Shown in pieces: positions 5,318-8,663 of a stretch of DNA of 8,663 nucleotides. How positions within the stretch are numbered: the first letter of the stretch is position 1; every line of letters begins with the position of its first letter. Under the pieces are notes generated by a model. That model made no database searches. It saw only the letters and a program-made list of their open reading frames with translations, and was not told the DNA's origin. Where the stretch lies: positions 1-8,663 of the forward strand of contig JAGTSD010000054.1 of NCBI GenBank assembly GCA_018262135.1, given 5' to 3'. Source of the DNA: Pseudomonadota bacterium. Its GTDB lineage: Bacteria > Pseudomonadota > Gammaproteobacteria > Competibacterales > Competibacteraceae. A program made the position numbers and the translations under genes.

Positions 5318-7798
5318 ATGCGTAAACCTGCCCCACCACTACGCCCCCGCCTCGACGAGCTGCCCACGCGGGAGCTGGTCGCCCGTGGCGCGGCCCTGCT
5401 GTCAGATCAGAACTACAAGGACGCCATCGACGTTTACAAGCTGCTGGTCAAGCGCGAGCCGCAAGCCGAGGCCGGCTGGCGCGACTCGCTGGCCACGGCC
5501 TATCTGGAACGCGCCCGGCAACTGGCGCAGAAAGCCATGCACCGCGAAGCCGCTGTGCTGTGGGAGAACATTCCCACGCTTTGCGGCCAGGCCCGCCAGC
5601 CCGAGTTATACATAGATTGGCTGCTGCGTTCCGGCCAGTATGCCAAGGCCATGCGCGCCTACGCCAGCCACGCGGCCGCTCTGTCCAACGCTGGCGAACT
5701 GGAAGCCCTGCTCGCCGCGCTGGCGCTCGCTGGCCAGAAAGACGTGCTCCAGGCTCTCCCGCCGAACGCGCCGTTACGCGCCCAGTTGAATGCTGCGCAG
5801 GACGCATTGCGCGCCTACGCCCAGGGCGAGGCCGAGGACGCCGTGCGCGAGCGTCTCAAAGCCATTTCGATCCGTTCGCCCTACCGCGATTTGCGCCAGG
5901 TGCTGGCGGCGCTGCTCAAGCTGGAAACCGACCCGACCGGCGCTTTGGCCCTGGTCGAGCGCATTCCGCCCACTTCCCCCTACCAGGACCTGGTCGAACT
6001 GGTTCGGGTTAACGCCGCCGCCAATCCAACCCGCGCCATGCTGGCGCTCGCTCCGGCCCAGCGCGAACTGGCTGGCGGCCTGCTCGGTCTGGACGCGCGC
6101 CAGATCAAGCTGCTCAAGGACTGGGCGCGACTGGGCGACGACCCCAGCGACAAGGCAAAGTTCGAGTTCATCGCCACCAACCTGGCGCTGTTCGACCGCG
6201 AGCAGGCTCGCCGCGCCGGTCTGGCGCTGCTGGTGGCCTATCCGCAGGGGCTGAAAACCTACAGCCATCTGTTCGGACCGCTACCGCCGTTTGAGGCGCA
6301 ACATCTGAAAGCGCTGCAAGCGGAACGGGCGGAAAGCGACCTCGACAATATCCTGGGCCATTGGCAAGCGTGCGTGAACCTGCTGCGCCACGAAACCGCC
6401 CCAAACCACCGGCTGATGGCGGCGCTGATCCTGCGCCACATGGCCGAGTTGCTGCATCGAGACAAGGATCCCTGGGACGATGGTTCCCGGCTCCGCGACT
6501 GTCTGGAGCAAAGCCTGCGGTTCGACCCGGACGACCGCGATGCCTATCTGCAACTGGCGCTCCTGCATCAGGACGTCGGCAACGACAAGGAGTATCACCA
6601 GTGGGTGGAACAGGCGGTCAAGCAGTTCCCCAATGATCCCCTGGTGTTGCTGGCGGCGGTCAAAACCGCCACCGCCCGCAAGGCTCACAAAAAAGCCGCC
6701 GGTTTCGCCGCCCGGGTACTGGAGCTGGACCCGATCAACACCAAGGCCCGCACCGTCCTGATCAATGCTCATCTGGCCCACGCCCGCAAGCTGATGCGGG
6801 GCGACAAGTATGCGCTGGCCGAAAAGGAACTGGACAGCGCCGGCCAGTTGGAACGGGACAACGCCCGCACTGGCATCGTCGAAATCAACCGGGGCCTGCT
6901 GGCTCTGCAACAACGCCAGCGCGACTTGGGACGGCGCTGGCTGCGAGAAGGCGTCCGCCTCGCTGGCAGCCCGCTGCTGGCCTGGGCGCGGCTGGCAGTG
7001 GAGGCACTGCGCCTGAAGCTGGACCCGGCCGACTTTCAGCACGACGCCGAACTCGGCGATCCGCGCAAGCTGAGCGCCAGCCGCGCCGACCTGCTGGCCC
7101 TGGCGCAACTGCTCAACGCCTATCGCGAAGAAGAGGTGAAAGACCTGGACACGGTCCTGGAAGACGTGGAAAAACCCCTGCAACGCGCGATCAAGGCGCT
7201 GACCAGCGAGGATGACCTGCTCTTGATCGGTGAAAGCCTGCACCAGGTGCCGCATTACGGTCTGCTGGAATACGCCGCCACCCGGGCGCTGGAGGTTCAG
7301 CCGGACCGGCCGTTGTTCGTCTACTACCAGATTTACGGCCGCGCCGAGGGCGACCTGGATTACGTCAAGGACCGCGATTACGACCGGCTGGAGCGGGCCA
7401 TGGAACGGGCTACCGCCGCCAAGGATCACCGCGCCACCACCGCAATCACCCGTTTTCTCAGTCAAAGTCCGTTTTCCCTGCCCTTCGGACCCAGGGTTGG
7501 TGGTCCGAAGTCACCGTCCATGCCACTGCCGATGCCGATTCCGCCCAAGATGCGGCGGGAGATGGAAGAAATCCGCAAGGAACTGGAGCGATTGCCGCCG
7601 CCACTGCGGGATCGGATGCTCGATCAAATTTTGGACGAACTGCCGCCCGACGACGAATTCCCGCCGGAAATCCAGCGGGCCCTCATGAAAATGGTGCTGC
7701 TCGGCGGGGGGATCGAGGATCTGCTGGACGAGTTGCCCGACGACCTTCCCCTGCCGTTCCCCGGCGGCGGGGGCGGACGCGGCAAACGCCGGAGATAA
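5318..7798 (+). CDS. Large TPR-like helical-repeat protein with Pro/Met-rich and basic tail, chaperone-operon linked
   Basis: I do not recognise a named family for this 826-aa protein. It lacks a signal peptide and membrane segments. Residues 20-50 form a TPR-like hairpin (ALLSDQNYKDAIDVYKLLVK). Residues 392-475 hold two or more clearer TPR-like units, with CLEQSLRFDPDDRDAYLQLA and AARVLELDPINTKAR. The rest to about 700 is alpha-helical and rich in Ala, Leu and Arg, with further degenerate repeats. From about 722 the protein changes: a Pro/Met stretch (PLPMPIPPKM, 736-745), a charged helix, acidic proline-rich segments (LDELPPDDEFPPE at 772-784; LDELPDDLPLPFP at 803-815), five glycines and the tail RGKRRR. 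LDELP also occurs at residues 12-16. It is two bases from a J-domain gene, so a role as a helical adaptor or scaffold for an accessory Hsp70 system is inferred. No catalytic motif is seen. Confidence 0.85.
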   Translation: MRKPAPPLRPRLDELPTRELVARGAALLSDQNYKDAIDVYKLLVKREPQAEAGWRDSLATAYLERARQLAQKAMHREAAVLWENIPTLCGQARQPELYIDWLLRSGQYAKAMRAYASHAAALSNAGELEALLAALALAGQKDVLQALPPNAPLRAQLNAAQDALRAYAQGEAEDAVRERLKAISIRSPYRDLRQVLAALLKLETDPTGALALVERIPPTSPYQDLVELVRVNAAANPTRAMLALAPAQRELAGGLLGLDARQIKLLKDWARLGDDPSDKAKFEFIATNLALFDREQARRAGLALLVAYPQGLKTYSHLFGPLPPFEAQHLKALQAERAESDLDNILGHWQACVNLLRHETAPNHRLMAALILRHMAELLHRDKDPWDDGSRLRDCLEQSLRFDPDDRDAYLQLALLHQDVGNDKEYHQWVEQAVKQFPNDPLVLLAAVKTATARKAHKKAAGFAARVLELDPINTKARTVLINAHLAHARKLMRGDKYALAEKELDSAGQLERDNARTGIVEINRGLLALQQRQRDLGRRWLREGVRLAGSPLLAWARLAVEALRLKLDPADFQHDAELGDPRKLSASRADLLALAQLLNAYREEEVKDLDTVLEDVEKPLQRAIKALTSEDDLLLIGESLHQVPHYGLLEYAATRALEVQPDRPLFVYYQIYGRAEGDLDYVKDRDYDRLERAMERATAAKDHRATTAITRFLSQSPFSLPFGPRVGGPKSPSMPLPMPIPPKMRREMEEIRKELERLPPPLRDRMLDQILDELPPDDEFPPEIQRALMKMVLLGGGIEDLLDELPDDLPLPFPGGGGGRGKRRR

Positions 7799-7800
7799 TT

Positions 7801-8109
7801 ATGCCCAATCCCTTTGACCTGCTGGGCGTCGCCGAAACCGCCGATGATGACGCCATCAAGAAAGCCTATCTGCAACGGGTACGCGAGCATCCGCCCGAGC
7901 GCGATCCCGACCGGTTTCAGGCCATTCGTGCCGCCTACGAAGCCATCAAGACCTACCGGGACCGGCTGCGCTACCGGCTGTTCCACCAGGAAAACCCGGA
8001 TCTGACCGAACTGGCGGCGGCTGCCCTGTGCCCCGCCGGCGCGCGCCGCCGCCCATCCGAAGCTCAGGTGCGACAACTGCTGAGTCACCGCCTGACCGGC
8101 CAGAAATAA
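7801..8109 (+). CDS. Stand-alone J-domain (DnaJ-like) protein with HPP instead of HPD
   Basis: J-domain proteins deliver clients to Hsp70 and stimulate its ATPase through an HPD loop between helices II and III. This 102-aa protein has helix I as NPFDLLGV (3-10), helix II as DDDAIKKAYLQRVREH (15-30), the loop HPPERDPDRF (30-39) and helix III as QAIRAAYEAIK (40-50). The loop carries H30-P31-P32, so the aspartate of HPD is replaced by proline, with D35 and D37 further along. After residue 65 there is only a short basic tail (EAQVRQLLSHRL). No G/F region, zinc finger or client-binding domain is present. The start is two bases after the preceding stop, and its ribosome site GGAGA (7791-7795) lies within the last codons of that gene, so translation is probably coupled. 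It may be a regulatory or degenerate J-protein for a dedicated Hsp70, or a J-fold without Hsp70-stimulating activity. Confidence 0.85.
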   Translation: MPNPFDLLGVAETADDDAIKKAYLQRVREHPPERDPDRFQAIRAAYEAIKTYRDRLRYRLFHQENPDLTELAAAALCPAGARRRPSEAQVRQLLSHRLTGQK

Positions 8110-8112
8110 AGG
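8108..8112 (+). promoter_or_regulatory. Shine-Dalgarno that supports the GrpE-like start
   Basis: AAAGG overlaps the J-domain gene's stop codon and lies six bases before the ATG at 8119. This supports that start for the partial downstream gene. Confidence 0.6.
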
Positions 8113-8118
8113 CATCTC

Positions 8119-8663
8119 ATGGATACCGAAACCACTGAACGCTTGTTGGACCGTTTCCGCGCCTATCTGGACGAAACGCCCGAAGTCAGTCCGCGAGAGG
8201 AGGCGGCCAAGGTGGAGCGGCGCACCGACCTCTATTCCCTGTTCGCCGAACTGGCGACACTGAAAAACGAGGTCCGGCTGGAATCACGCCAGGTGAAAAC
8301 CGCGCTGGATGAATTCCGGGCGGTATTCGAGACGCTGCAAACCAGCCAAACCCAACTCGGAGGCGAACTGGACCGCGCCCGCGCCGCGCTGCCGGAACAG
8401 CGGCGGGCGGCGCTTAAACCGGTGCTGCTGGAACTGGTGGAGTTGCACGACCGGCTGGAAACCGGCCTGCGCGTCCTGCAAAACTACCGGCCCACCGTGT
8501 TGAGCCGTCTGTTCGGGCTGGGACAGCGGGAACGGGCGCTGTTGCAGGCCATCGCTCAGGGGCAGGACATCAGCCTGCGCCGGCTGGAACAACTCCTGAA
8601 CAGCCAGCAGGTAACCGCGCTGCCGGCGCTGGGTCAACCGCTCGATCCGCACACCATGCGCGC
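8119..8663 (+). CDS. GrpE-like nucleotide exchange factor (partial, 3' end outside window)
   Basis: The frame is open from the ATG at 8119 to the window end (181 residues plus two bases). GrpE releases ADP from Hsp70 proteins and works as an elongated coiled-coil dimer with a C-terminal beta domain. Here residues 35-90 form a long charged helix (SLFAELATLKNEVRLESRQV and on) suited to a coiled coil. Residues 103-114 read LLELVELHDRLE, the place of the GrpE four-helix segment that usually reads L-P-V-L-D-x-L-E. The last residues seen, LGQPLDPHTMR (171-181), match the G-x-x-(F/L)-DP-x-x-(H/M) motif opening the GrpE beta domain. An Arg/Leu-rich stretch (115-160) lies between and is diverged from housekeeping GrpE. 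It begins nine bases after the J-domain gene. It is probably a paralogue serving a dedicated Hsp70 rather than the housekeeping grpE, which usually sits with dnaK. Confidence 0.8.
   Translation, partial: MDTETTERLLDRFRAYLDETPEVSPREEAAKVERRTDLYSLFAELATLKNEVRLESRQVKTALDEFRAVFETLQTSQTQLGGELDRARAALPEQRRAALKPVLLELVELHDRLETGLRVLQNYRPTVLSRLFGLGQRERALLQAIAQGQDISLRRLEQLLNSQQVTALPALGQPLDPHTMR

Noticed and set aside
4518..5615. A 365-codon plus-strand frame bridging the peptidase and TPR genes
   Set aside because: It reads Arg/Pro/Ser/Trp-rich out-of-frame sequence and spans the junction of two well-supported genes.
6281..7465. A 394-codon open frame on the minus strand inside the TPR-like gene
   Set aside because: It is antisense to a convincing gene, has no recognisable domain and is rich in Gln/Val/Gly as expected for a shadow of GC-rich codons.

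Overview
The window is GC-rich (60-65% G+C by eye) and densely coded. It looks like a chromosomal segment of a gammaproteobacterium. The M16C peptidase and the RmlB sequence resemble gammaproteobacterial proteins. A Competibacter-like lineage is possible, but this is recall and not a test. I see no tRNA, rRNA, CRISPR array, insertion sequence or phage gene.

Layout: (1) bases 1-99, minus strand, hold the first residues of a divergent, probably membrane-anchored protein cut by the window edge. A short divergent intergenic region follows. (2) 245-2079, plus strand, holds exonuclease III (xthA-type) and, 11 bases later, a complete dTDP-glucose 4,6-dehydratase (rfbB/rmlB). (3) 2084-2341 is a small, less GC-rich insert. 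It holds a 64-aa protein with a perfect Shine-Dalgarno (VapX/DUF5397-like), overlapping by one base what looks like the collapsed remnant of a vapD toxin gene: the first seven VapD residues, then directly the last residues in another frame. (4) 2390-8663, plus strand, is a tight gene run: a 968-aa M16C (PreP/falcilysin-type) metallopeptidase, an 826-aa TPR-like protein with an odd Pro/Met/Gly-rich basic tail, a 102-aa stand-alone J-domain protein with HPP in place of HPD, and the start of a GrpE-like nucleotide exchange factor that runs off the window.

How the genes may work together: the last three genes, spaced 2 and 9 bases apart, look like an accessory Hsp70 system. A J-like protein, a GrpE-like exchange factor and a large helical-repeat adaptor are present, and I expect a divergent Hsp70 ATPase just downstream. 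The peptidase 21 bases upstream would fit a protein or peptide quality-control theme, but that link rests on adjacency only. This chaperone-like module, with its noncanonical J motif, is the best candidate for an under-described system here. The collapsed VapXD locus is the clearest evolutionary event.
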